Shown: one piece after another, positions 17,998 to 25,333 of the stretch
How the letters are laid out: each line of letters starts with the position of its first letter
Numbering within the stretch: position 1 is the stretch's first letter
Assembly (NCBI GenBank): GCA_965198025.1
Contig: OZ240237.1
Span: 3,658,001-3,722,000, forward strand
Reading direction: 5' to 3'
From: CAYWWM01 sp965198025
GTDB lineage: Bacteria > Acidobacteriota > Terriglobia > 2-12-FULL-54-10
Length of the DNA stretch: 64,000 nucleotides
Program-made: the position numbers and the translations under genes
Notes under the pieces: generated by a model
The model's input: only the letters and a program-made list of their open reading frames with translations
What the model was told of the DNA's origin: nothing
Databases searched by the model: none

Positions 17998-19116
17998 TCA
18001 CTGGGTGAAACCGTGCGGATTGGCCGGCGTTTCCACCCCCTGCCCGGCTCGGATGGCCTGCGCGCGGGCTTCCATGTCGGAGGCCTCATCGTCGCGGCCC
18101 ATCTTGCGCAGAAGAGCGGCATAGCTGTCGAGACTCGCGGCCACGTTCGGGTGGTTTTCCCCGAACATGTTCTCCCAGATCGCCAGCACCCGCTGCAACA
18201 GAGGCTCCGCCTTCTCATACTCCTGCTGTGACTGGTAGACGTCGGCCAGGTTGCCGAGGCTGTTGACGACGGCAGGATGCTGCGGTCCCAGGCTCTTCTC
18301 GCGGATCGCGAGCGAACGCTCGAACAGTGCCTCGGCCTCATCGTACCTTCCCTCGTAGCCGTAGAGCACTGCCAGGTTGCTGAGGTTTGTTGCTACGATA
18401 GGATGCTCCGGCCCGAGGGTTTCTTCCCGAATCGCCAGCGACTGCTCGAAGTAGCGCTCGGCCTCGGAGTACTTCCCTTGATGCCCGTAGAGAACGGCCA
18501 GATTGCTGAGCGTGATGGCGACGGTGGGATGCTCCGGCCCGTAGGCCTTCTGCACGATCTCGAGCGCCTGCTGGAACAGTGGCTCGGCTTCGTCGTACTT
18601 GTCCTGAGCGTCGTAGAGGCTCGCCAGCTTGTTCAGTCCGTTGGCTACGCTGGGGTCCTCCGGGCCGTTCGTTTTCTCGAGGATGGCCAGTGCCCGTTGG
18701 TAAAGCGGCTCAGCCTGGGAATAGACGCCCTGGGCGAGGTACAAGTCGGCCAGACTGTTGAGGTCAGCCACCAGCTCTGGGTGCTCGCTCCCCAGCGTCT
18801 TCTCGTCAATCTCCAAGGCCCGCCGGTAGAGTTCTCCAGCCTCGGCAAACTTGCCCAGATTGCGATCCAGCTCGGCGAGGTTGTGAAGCAAGGCGGCAAG
18901 CCGGGTATCTTCCGTCCCCGATTTCTCGGCTTCTTCGATCGCGGCCCGCAACAGCCGCTCCGCCTCGGCGAAATTCCCCTGCCGATAGGCCGCCGAAGCC
19001 GCCTGATTATACTGATCAACCAGCGCGCTGTCCGACTGCCCGCGCAAACTCCACGGCAGAGCGGTTAGCAATACGAGCAGAGCCACAAGCGGCCGGCACT
19101 GTCTAGAGATGGGCAA
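17998..19116 (-). CDS. exported tetratricopeptide-repeat protein
   Basis: A 372-residue protein with a signal peptide (LVALLVLLTALPWSLRGQ) and about seven 42-residue TPR_12/kinesin-light-chain-like repeats. The repeating core is A..LY.RAL.I.EK..GPEHP.VA..LSNLA.LY..QGKY.EAE (for example YDEAEPLFQQALEIVQKA). These repeats form protein-binding superhelices, and the export signal places it in the periplasm or envelope. No enzymatic domain is present. Confidence 0.9.
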   Translation of the reverse strand: MPISRQCRPLVALLVLLTALPWSLRGQSDSALVDQYNQAASAAYRQGNFAEAERLLRAAIEEAEKSGTEDTRLAALLHNLAELDRNLGKFAEAGELYRRALEIDEKTLGSEHPELVADLNSLADLYLAQGVYSQAEPLYQRALAILEKTNGPEDPSVANGLNKLASLYDAQDKYDEAEPLFQQALEIVQKAYGPEHPTVAITLSNLAVLYGHQGKYSEAERYFEQSLAIREETLGPEHPIVATNLSNLAVLYGYEGRYDEAEALFERSLAIREKSLGPQHPAVVNSLGNLADVYQSQQEYEKAEPLLQRVLAIWENMFGENHPNVAASLDSYAALLRKMGRDDEASDMEARAQAIRAGQGVETPANPHGFTQ

Positions 19117-19214
19117 TCTCTTCTCTCCTTCGGAAACCTCGGCGCCGCTGGGACCATCATGGCACAGATGAGCCGGAACGCAGAGAAACTATTTCAAGAG
19201 GGAAGGACGTGGGG

Positions 19215-19799
19215 CTAGTGCCTCGATGCAATGCGGGCGAGCAGCGCGTTGAGCGCTTCTGATTTCTTGGCTTGGATACGGAAGCCGTACACCGAGTCGT
19301 CGGAGCAGCATTGCAGGTCATAGCCGCCGCTGCCGAAGAGCTGGTTCAGAACCTGCTCGATGGCCGGGCGCAGTTCCGCGTCGGTTTCGGGGGTGTCGGG
19401 GGTTTCGAGGCGGTCGTTGAAGCGCAGTTCGAGCATGCCGATGCGTAGGCGGACGTCTTTCGGAAACTCCGGCTCTGCGCTCAGGCGCTTTGAGAGATTG
19501 AGACACCATTCGAACGCTGAGCAAAGCCGCTCGGCATGCGATCCGCTGAGGCCTTTCCGGGCGGTGTAGAGGATCCCCGGGCCGGGATCGGCCAGATCAA
19601 ACGCCACGCTGCAGCGCTGCCCAACCAGAACAATGCCCGGTCCGCGTGGCAGGTGCGCGTAATCGGCCAGGTCCACCCAGTCGGCCGGATGTTTCTCATT
19701 GCGCCAGCGGCCAAAGATGGTGATAAACGGATCGAGGCTCAACCCTGCCGGCGAATCGGCAGCTATCTTGATCTGGATGCGCTGCAGGTCTGGGATCAA
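19215..19799 (-). CDS. conserved hypothetical protein (unnamed family)
   Basis: A 194-residue soluble protein with no signal peptide or membrane segment. The centre reads WVDLADYAHLPRGPGIVLVG, which I recall as typical of an unnamed bacterial family with a 'DYxHVxxGPGxxLIG' core. It continues with SVAFDLADPGPGILYTARKG. The C-terminal half is helical and ends QAKKSEALNALLARIASRH. No catalytic motif can be named. It stands alone on the minus strand. Confidence 0.7.
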   Translation of the reverse strand: MIPDLQRIQIKIAADSPAGLSLDPFITIFGRWRNEKHPADWVDLADYAHLPRGPGIVLVGQRCSVAFDLADPGPGILYTARKGLSGSHAERLCSAFEWCLNLSKRLSAEPEFPKDVRLRIGMLELRFNDRLETPDTPETDAELRPAIEQVLNQLFGSGGYDLQCCSDDSVYGFRIQAKKSEALNALLARIASRH

Positions 19800-19904
19800 T
19801 GCGGGTACTCGGGGGAAGCCAAGGTCAGATCCGGGATTCGGGACTCACGATTCGGCCGGAAGCCGGGCCCGGAGTGCAAGTCCCGAAAGATTGCATGACA
19901 GACC

Positions 19905-20474
19905 TCATGGTTTCAATTCCACGACGATGTTGTGCTGCGGCCGTGGGCCGATGTTCTTTACGATGTGGACGGACGGCTGGTTGAAGCTGATCGTGTCCGG
20001 AACCTGGTTGCGAAACACTTCCTCTCCGTTGTCGAGCCACTGTTGCAGCCGCGTTGCGTTCAGCCGGACCACCACCCGCAGGCTGTGGCTGTGGCGCGGA
20101 CGGGTATCGCCCGGCTGCAGCAGCTCGTTGAACACGTAATAGCGCTCGCCTTCGTAAGCGATGCTGTTTTTCTCTGGCTCGATCATCACCGGGGGCGGGG
20201 TCGCGCGCGGACGGTTGGGCTTCCAGGCCACCTCGACGTACTCGCCGCCGACGGGAGCGGAATAGCGTTGCCCGGGCTCGAAGACCTTCACGTCGCCGCG
20301 CATCATTTTCTGACCGCCGAGGTCGATCGCGCCCAGCGCCACGATAACGCGCTCGCCGCACATCGGCCCGGGCTCGGTGCACAGAGTGCTGTTCCGCGAT
20401 ACCCGAACGTAGTCGTTGTCGATCACCAGGGAATTTCCTTGCAACAAGAGAAGTGCCGCCAACGCAAGATTCAT
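19905..20474 (-). CDS. exported cupin-like hypothetical protein
   Basis: A 189-residue protein whose first 13 residues (MNLALAALLLLQG) form a short hydrophobic leader. The body is beta-rich with motifs suggestive of a cupin fold: DNDYVRVSRNS, GDVKVFEPGQRYSAP, PGDTRPRHSHSLRVVVRL (two His near residues 129-131) and HNIVVELKP. No known function. It ends about 105 bases from the neighbouring hypothetical gene and may be part of the same minus-strand run. Confidence 0.65.
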   Translation of the reverse strand: MNLALAALLLLQGNSLVIDNDYVRVSRNSTLCTEPGPMCGERVIVALGAIDLGGQKMMRGDVKVFEPGQRYSAPVGGEYVEVAWKPNRPRATPPPVMIEPEKNSIAYEGERYYVFNELLQPGDTRPRHSHSLRVVVRLNATRLQQWLDNGEEVFRNQVPDTISFNQPSVHIVKNIGPRPQHNIVVELKP

Positions 20475-20530
20475 GGTGCGTAACCCTCGTGCTCTCCTGT
20501 GGAGTCGTGATGCATCCGGCCGGACCCCTG

Positions 20531-22576
20531 TTATGTGAGCGCGCCGGACATCCGACTATACACCCCGTGCGCCTCTTCGATAAAGAGGGTGGCTTCCTCC
20601 ACCCGCTGGTGCGTTCTTTCCTCGTTCAGCTTCTGGAAACCCTCCTCGGCGGCGCGGTAGAAGTAGTCGGCACACATCGCGAAGAAGTCTCCCGTTTCCC
20701 CGAAGTGCTTTCGGAACTCCGCCACGGTGTTGTAGTTGTCGGAAAGCAGCAGCCCGCGAGAGGAGAGCAGGCCGTCAGCGGCGGACTTCATTGCCTGGAA
20801 GGCCATCGCAGCGGCCTCTTCGAGCTTCCCGGCTTCGAAGTGCAGCGACGCGGCGAACGCCAGCCGGTCGGCGTCTTCGAGCAGAAACTCAACCTGCGTC
20901 ACCACTTCGCCCGCGCACTCGCCGACGCCGGTCGACATGAAGTAATCCCACGGCTGCCGGTTGTCACGGTAGTAGGCCGGATTCTCATCATAATCCGGCA
21001 GGCGGTCAAACTCCGAGAGCGCCTCTTTCACCCGGCTCTTGCCAACCCGGTGCGTGAACTGGGCGAAGGTTTCCTCTCCCGTCTTTTCCTGGGAATAGAG
21101 CTCCGTCAGCTTGCGGACCACGCGCGGCACGTCTTTGGCCGACACCTTGCCCATGGAAAGACCGAACGACGCGGCGTTGTCCTGGGTCGTCCCGCCCAGC
21201 AGCACCTGAAAGATCGGCGCCACGTGTTGCCCGACGCGGCGGCTCGACCCGAAAAAGCCGATGTCGGCAATGTGGTGCTGGCCGCAGGCGTTGAAGCACC
21301 CGCTGATCTTGATCCGCGTGTCACGGCGTTCGGCTAGATCGCTCATCCCGTTGCCGAAGTTGTGGAGCAGTTCTGCTGCTAGCCCGCGCGAGGATGCGAT
21401 CCCGAGCTTGCAGGAATCAGTCCCCGGGCAGGCAGACACATCAGCCAGCGCGCCCGCGCCGTGACGTGCCAGGTCGAGCGCGGCGAGGCCCTTGTAGAGC
21501 GCCGGAAGATCACCGTTTGAAACCCAGCGCAGCAGGATGTTCTGGTCGGCCGTGGTCCGAACGGTGTCTCCAATGAAACCGCGACACAGGCGCGCCAGCC
21601 CGCGCATCTGCCAGCCGCTGATGTCGCCCAAAGGGAGAAAAATCGTCACCATCGAGTAACCGTCTTGAGCCTGCGGCCGCACGTTCGAGCGATGCCACTT
21701 CCGAAAATCAGAAGATGTGCCGGCGAGGTTGAGGGATGACGCCGGCTGCAACGGCTTTTCCGCGAACCGCTCCGCCTGGGCCATGTACTCCGTCCAGCGC
21801 GGATCGGGCGGCAGCTTCGCCCGCTCTTCGTCCACCAGCTTGCGGAACTCCTCGACGCCGAGTTTCGCGATCAGGAACTTCATGCGTGCCTTGGCGCGGT
21901 TCTTTTTCTCGCCGAGCCGTGCAAAAACACGAGACACCGCCTGTGCCAGTGGCAGCATCTCTTCCGCTGGAACGAACTCGCTGAAGAGCTTCGCTTGATG
22001 CGGGATGGCTCCGAGGCCCCCGCCCATGTATACCTCGAAGCCGCGGCGGGTGGCGCCGTTCTCCTGCCGCACCCGGGCCACGGCCCCGATGTCGTGCATG
22101 CGGGCCAGACCACACGGGTGCTGGACACAGCCTGAGAAAGCGATTTTGAACTTCCGCCCGAAATTCTGCGTGTCCGGATGGCGCATCAGGAAATACGCCA
22201 TCGCCTCTGCGTACGGCGTCACGTCGAACGTTTCGTCCGTGCAGAGACCCGACGATGGGCACGCTGTCACGTTGCGGACCACGTTCCCGCAGGCTTCCTT
22301 CGTCGTGATGCCCACCTCGGCCAGGCGGCGGAACAGGTTCGGCGTGTCGTTGATGTCGAGGAAATGGAACTGGATGTCCTGCCGCGTCGTGATGTGCGAC
22401 ACTCCGTCGGCGTAGTCTTCCGAAAGGTCGGCGAGGCGCTCCAGTTGCTCCAGCGTCAGCATGCCGAGCGGAATCTTGATGCGCTGCATCTGCACGCCCG
22501 CCTGCCGCTGCCCGTAGACCCCGTGCCGAAGCCGGAACTCGGTAAAGACCTTTTCGGGAGCCTGTCCTGCCTGCAT
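20531..22576 (-). CDS. assimilatory nitrite/sulfite reductase (sirohaem, [4Fe-4S])
   Basis: At least 681 residues of a sirohaem reductase. Two ferredoxin-like lobes are visible (RLRHGVYGQRQAGVQMQRIK; NVTACPSSGLCTDE). The [4Fe-4S]/sirohaem cysteines are CPGTDSC (CX5C) and GCFNACGQHH (CX3C). A helical HEPN-like C-terminal extension of about 150 residues follows. It reduces sulfite to sulfide, and its context with Cys leaders favours sulfite over nitrite. The conserved N-terminus continues upstream of this ATG (HEPPEIREEIDIFETELRR, to about 22632) without a usable start codon, so the true start is unclear. A separate 31-residue frame at 22684-22779 looks like the missing beginning. Confidence 0.88.
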   Translation of the reverse strand: MQAGQAPEKVFTEFRLRHGVYGQRQAGVQMQRIKIPLGMLTLEQLERLADLSEDYADGVSHITTRQDIQFHFLDINDTPNLFRRLAEVGITTKEACGNVVRNVTACPSSGLCTDETFDVTPYAEAMAYFLMRHPDTQNFGRKFKIAFSGCVQHPCGLARMHDIGAVARVRQENGATRRGFEVYMGGGLGAIPHQAKLFSEFVPAEEMLPLAQAVSRVFARLGEKKNRAKARMKFLIAKLGVEEFRKLVDEERAKLPPDPRWTEYMAQAERFAEKPLQPASSLNLAGTSSDFRKWHRSNVRPQAQDGYSMVTIFLPLGDISGWQMRGLARLCRGFIGDTVRTTADQNILLRWVSNGDLPALYKGLAALDLARHGAGALADVSACPGTDSCKLGIASSRGLAAELLHNFGNGMSDLAERRDTRIKISGCFNACGQHHIADIGFFGSSRRVGQHVAPIFQVLLGGTTQDNAASFGLSMGKVSAKDVPRVVRKLTELYSQEKTGEETFAQFTHRVGKSRVKEALSEFDRLPDYDENPAYYRDNRQPWDYFMSTGVGECAGEVVTQVEFLLEDADRLAFAASLHFEAGKLEEAAAMAFQAMKSAADGLLSSRGLLLSDNYNTVAEFRKHFGETGDFFAMCADYFYRAAEEGFQKLNEERTHQRVEEATLFIEEAHGVYSRMSGALT

Positions 22577-22643
22577 CCGCCGCAGCTCGGTCTCGAAGAT
22601 GTCAATCTCCTCCCGAATCTCCGGCGGCTCATGCCTGTTCTTG

Positions 22644-22672
22644 TTTATACGCTTTCAAGGAGGGTTTGTCAA
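22644..22672 (-). promoter_or_regulatory. sigma70-type promoter inside the split sulfite reductase N-terminus
   Basis: On the minus strand, TTGACA (22667-22672), a 17-base spacer and TATAAA (22644-22649). The surrounding sequence is a near copy of the promoter at 22983-23011: both read CCATTGACAAAC, then TGAAAG-GT, then TA-AAA. It lies downstream of the leader terminator, so transcripts from it would bypass attenuation. Confidence 0.65.
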
Positions 22673-22683
22673 TGGGGGAAATG

Positions 22684-22779
22684 TCAAGTCTGTGGGAATC
22701 TAGCATCCACGGCAATCCGGTCCCAGCGATCGCCCGGATCGCCTGCGACCCTGTTAGTCACTACGGTGGTTTCGCTCAT
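22684..22779 (-). pseudogene. detached N-terminal segment of sulfite reductase (31 codons)
   Basis: A 31-residue frame starting MSETTVVTNRVAGDPGDRWD with GGAAAGGAACC just upstream and ending at a TGA (22684-22686). The DRWD region aligns with the DRWQ of the 48-residue stub in the cys operon (39572-39718), where it leads straight into PPAVREEIDICETELRR. The same continuation (PPEIREEIDIFETELRR) appears here only about 75 bases further on, in another frame and beyond the inserted promoter copy. I read this as the original start of the reductase gene, separated by a promoter duplication. Confidence 0.6.
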
Positions 22780-22796
22780 GCATGGTTCCTTTCCCC

Positions 22797-22837
22797 AAAA
22801 AACAAAAAACCCACCGCGCCGTCCGGCTTCGGTGGGT
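22797..22837 (-). terminator. rho-independent terminator/attenuator before sulfite reductase
   Basis: On the minus strand, ACCCACCG (22830-22837) pairs with CGGTGGGT (22809-22816) around a 13-base loop, followed by TTTTTTGTTTTTT. The leader frame just upstream contains CGGGTGGGT, which can pair with the ACCCAC arm and act as an antiterminator. This is the arrangement needed for ribosome-controlled attenuation. Confidence 0.75.
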
Positions 22838-22871
22838 TCTGAAAAACTCTAACTACAAGCTGATGATTACG

Positions 22872-22971
22872 TTAAGCACTATCGGGACCCACCCGCCGGA
22901 GTTGCGCGCAACAACAACAGTTGCAACAACAGCAACAACAAACTCCGGATTGGATGGATGTTTCCGCTCAT
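22872..22971 (-). promoter_or_regulatory. cysteine-codon leader region of sulfite reductase
   Basis: In the frame ending at the TAA 22872-22874 the minus strand reads GVCCCCCCNCCCCAQLRRVG, ten Cys codons in eleven. This matches the CCCCRCCCCAPIRRMG of the leader at 39367. The Cys frame has no ATG, GTG or TTG after the TGA at 22968-22970. The only nearby ATG (22969-22971) is one base out of phase and would give a Leu-rich peptide ending at 22879. Deleting one base after that ATG would give a 32-residue peptide aligned end to end with the other leader. Confidence 0.65.
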
Positions 22972-22982
22972 GCCAATATAAC

Positions 22983-23011
22983 TTTGTACACTTTCAGTGG
23001 GAGTTTGTCAA
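22983..23011 (-). promoter_or_regulatory. promoter of the sulfite reductase leader
   Basis: On the minus strand, TTGACA (23006-23011), a 17-base spacer and TACAAA (22983-22988). The predicted transcript start is only a few bases before the ATG at 22971, so the leader mRNA would be nearly leaderless. A diverged second copy of this segment lies at 22644-22672. Confidence 0.6.
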
Positions 23012-23170
23012 TGGGGAAGCGTGGCATGGATCATGAGTGTTCATCTGGGAGCAATCTCTAGGGACTTTTATTCCGTCCGACGCCCCTGAGATGCCATGGC
23101 GCTGGCGGGCTGATCGCCTGGTTATCTTGGCTTCGAGCAGACTGAGAGAGCGGATATTTCCTCGCCTGCT

Positions 23171-23438
23171 GACTTTCGCGTAAAGCACATCCGCAACTTT
23201 TGGATCGAGAACTACGGCATCCGATTCTTGGCCAGTCAGCTCGGCGTATTTCCCACGCACCATTTCTCCGAAATCCGACCGTTACTTTCAGAAACTCGGC
23301 ATGGTCCTTCAAGGGAGCAAAGATTCCCTCGAACTGAATCATTCCGGCTACGTCCACCTCTCCTTCCTTTCCGTCCTCAAACCGAAGACCTAGCCGGTAA
23401 TCCCGTGTTGGCCGTACTTCGACGATGTCTTTTAGCAT
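23171..23438 (-). pseudogene. DUF2442 domain protein, frameshifted
   Basis: The frame starting at 23438 (MLKDIVEVRPTRDYRLGLRF, then EVDVAGMIQFEGIFAPLKD) is the N-terminal half of DUF2442. The typical end (VVLDPKVADVLYAKV) appears in another frame around 23171-23215. A frameshift, probably with small losses, lies near 23260-23300. DUF2442 is often encoded next to DUF4160, as here, in toxin-antitoxin-like pairs. Both members are broken. Confidence 0.7.
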
Positions 23439-23457
23439 ACATACTCCAGCAGCATGC

Positions 23458-23720
23458 CTACTCCAGTGGCTGGATCGGCTGAAACGGCAGTTGGCGCATA
23501 GCCAAGTCCCAGTTCTCAGCTAACTCTGACTGATGCTGCGATGTACCCACTCGATTACAAATCCTAACACGCGCGGCGGAAGATGCCCACGAATCACGGC
23601 CAACGTGTCAATCGCCACCAAGGCTTTCTGACCGCCATACCGTACGTGGAAGTGCGGCGATATCTGGTCGCCGTAGTGCATGGTGATCACAATCCCGAAA
23701 AAGCGGCTGATGGCAGGCAT
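23458..23720 (-). pseudogene. DUF4160 domain protein, frameshifted
   Basis: From the ATG at 23720 the frame gives MPAISRFFGIVITMHYGD, SPHFHVRYGGQKALVAID and LPPRVLGFVIEW, the DUF4160 core. It then loses register near 23545-23551. The normal C-terminus (HQSELAENWDLAMRQLPF, then QPIQPLE, TAG at 23458-23460) follows in the next frame; one base is missing. The partner DUF2442 gene begins 20 bases downstream. This is a decayed DUF4160/DUF2442 module unless the indels are sequencing errors. Confidence 0.75.
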
Positions 23721-23741
23721 ATTGCGCCTCAGGAAACGAAC

Positions 23742-24359
23742 CTACGCCGTCCTCCCGTTGCTCGCCACCAGCGACAGGAACTCTTCTCTGGTCTGTTGCT
23801 GCGTGCGGAAGACGCCCAGCATGGCACTGGTGACGGCCTGCGAATGCTGCTTCTCGACGCCGCGCATCATCATGCAGAGGTGGCGGGCTTCGATCACCAC
23901 GCCTACTCCTTGCGGGCGGATCTTGTTCATCAAGATCTCCGCGATCTCCGTCGTCAGCCGCTCCTGAATCTGGAGCCGCCGCGAAAACGCATCCACCACG
24001 CGCGGAATCTTGCTCAGCCCGATCACCTGACGGTCCGGGATATACGCCACATGGCACTTCCCGAAAAACGGCAGCAGGTGATGCTCGCACAGGCTGAACA
24101 TCTCGATGTCCTTCACAATCACCATCTCGTCGTACGTGACCGGGTAGAGAGCTCCGTTAAAAACCTCATCCACCGGCGCCCGATTGCCGCTGGTCAGGAA
24201 CCGTAGCGTCCGGGCGATACGCTCTGGGGTTCCCTGTAACCCTTCCCGTGCGGGATCTTCGCCCAGGGCGATCAACAGATCCCGGACAAGCTCGGGAAGC
24301 GGCGTCCCGGCGGCACTTGCCTCCTGCCCGGTTGCCCCCTTCATCTCAGACTCGTTCAT
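23742..24359 (-). CDS. folE: GTP cyclohydrolase I
   Basis: A 205-residue protein with the complete GTP cyclohydrolase I signature: EGLQGTPERIARTL, DIEMFSLCEHHLLPFFGKCH (zinc ligands Cys and His), YIPDRQVIGLSKIPRVVDAF, RLQIQERLTTEIA and GVVIEARHLCMMMRGVEKQH. It converts GTP to dihydroneopterin triphosphate. It heads a minus-strand run with two PTPS/QueD homologues transcribed towards it, so the product probably feeds a pterin or deazapurine pathway. Confidence 0.95.
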   Translation of the reverse strand: MNESEMKGATGQEASAAGTPLPELVRDLLIALGEDPAREGLQGTPERIARTLRFLTSGNRAPVDEVFNGALYPVTYDEMVIVKDIEMFSLCEHHLLPFFGKCHVAYIPDRQVIGLSKIPRVVDAFSRRLQIQERLTTEIAEILMNKIRPQGVGVVIEARHLCMMMRGVEKQHSQAVTSAMLGVFRTQQQTREEFLSLVASNGRTA

Positions 24360-24389
24360 TCCATTTCTCCTCAGTGGGACCTGTTGCCC

Positions 24390-24848
24390 TTATCCCCTGT
24401 ATTCAAAGAAATTCGAGCTGGTTTCCTCAAGCCTCACCTGTTTCAGTCGCGCCCGGCGGCCGGACTCAATGGCCGGCCAGTCTTCGGCAAGAATCCGATG
24501 GATTTCCACACAGAGGTTCTCCGTGGTTGGAACCTGCTCGCAAAAGTTCGGCTGCTCGTTCAAGCTGCTCTCGTGCAGCGGTTCCAGAATCCTCCTCTGA
24601 ACCAGTGCATCGAGTTCGGCTAGGTTGACGGCCATCCCTGTGCGCGGGTCGACAGGACCGGCTACCGTCACCTCCAGAAAATAGTTGTGCCCATGCCCGC
24701 CGGGGTTGTTGCACTTGCCGTACAACTGGCGGTTTTCCTCCTCTGGCAAAGTGGGGTGATGCAGTCGGTGTGACGCGGAGAACCAGTAACGTCGCGTCAG
24801 ATGTACGCGTTCCGCATTCTTGCCCGTGATGGAATCATCGCTTTCCAC
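24390..24848 (-). CDS. 6-pyruvoyl-tetrahydropterin synthase / QueD family protein, copy 1
   Basis: A 152-residue T-fold protein. Zinc-binding His residues are in FSASHRL and GGHGHNY; the Cys of YGKCNNPGGHGHN is present; the substrate-anchoring Glu is in VPTTENL. The usual Asp-His dyad is altered: where copy 2 has VLDHRFLN, this copy reads PLHESSLN, so the Asp is replaced by Leu. It lies three bases downstream of copy 2 and 30 bases before folE. It may be catalytically altered or specialised. Confidence 0.88.
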   Translation of the reverse strand: MESDDSITGKNAERVHLTRRYWFSASHRLHHPTLPEEENRQLYGKCNNPGGHGHNYFLEVTVAGPVDPRTGMAVNLAELDALVQRRILEPLHESSLNEQPNFCEQVPTTENLCVEIHRILAEDWPAIESGRRARLKQVRLEETSSNFFEYRG

Positions 24849-24851
24849 TCC

Positions 24852-25286
24852 CTACTCCCTGCTTCCCGGACCGTCTGCCTCCGGCCCGAAGTAATCGACA
24901 AAAAGGTCCGGGGTCTCGTAGAGCCGGATGCGATGCAGGCTGCCAAAGTGGAGCTTCGGCGCCAGCATGCGCCAGATTTCGAGCACCAGGTTTTCGGTTG
25001 TTGGGATTACGTGGCGAAACACCGGAACCTCGCGGTTCAGGAACCGGTGGTCGAGCACGTCGAGCACCTCCTGCGCCATCACCTCTTTCAGTTCTTTCAG
25101 GTCCACCACCATGCCGGAGCGCTTGTCGATTTCTCCCCGGACGGTGACCTCGAGGACATAGTTGTGCCCATGCCCGTGGGGGTTATTGCACTTACCGAAC
25201 AGCCGTTGGTTTTCTTCGGGCGACAGCGCCGGACTATGGTAGTAGTGCGACGCCGAAAACTCTGCCCGTCGCGTTAAGTAGATCAT
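24852..25286 (-). CDS. 6-pyruvoyl-tetrahydropterin synthase / 6-carboxytetrahydropterin synthase, copy 2
   Basis: A 144-residue T-fold protein, a tandem paralogue of its neighbour. All catalytic elements are visible: zinc His in FSASHYY and HGHGHNY, the Cys in FGKCNNPHGHGHN, the Asp-His pair in VLDHRFLN and the Glu in IPTTENL. It acts on dihydroneopterin triphosphate, giving pyruvoyl- or carboxy-tetrahydropterin. No other queuosine genes are in the window, so a tetrahydropterin cofactor route is as likely as queuosine. Confidence 0.9.
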   Translation of the reverse strand: MIYLTRRAEFSASHYYHSPALSPEENQRLFGKCNNPHGHGHNYVLEVTVRGEIDKRSGMVVDLKELKEVMAQEVLDVLDHRFLNREVPVFRHVIPTTENLVLEIWRMLAPKLHFGSLHRIRLYETPDLFVDYFGPEADGPGSRE

Positions 25287-25333
25287 CGGGCTTCGCCTTA
25301 CCGGCTAATTTGGAAACCGAAGGATGGAAGCCT

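Noticed and set aside
22879..22971. Leu-rich peptide frame (MSGNIHPIRSLLLLLLQLLL) as a leucine attenuator
   Set aside because: It has the ATG, but the downstream gene is sulfite reductase and the Cys frame, not the Leu frame, matches the second leader. Kept only as an alternative.
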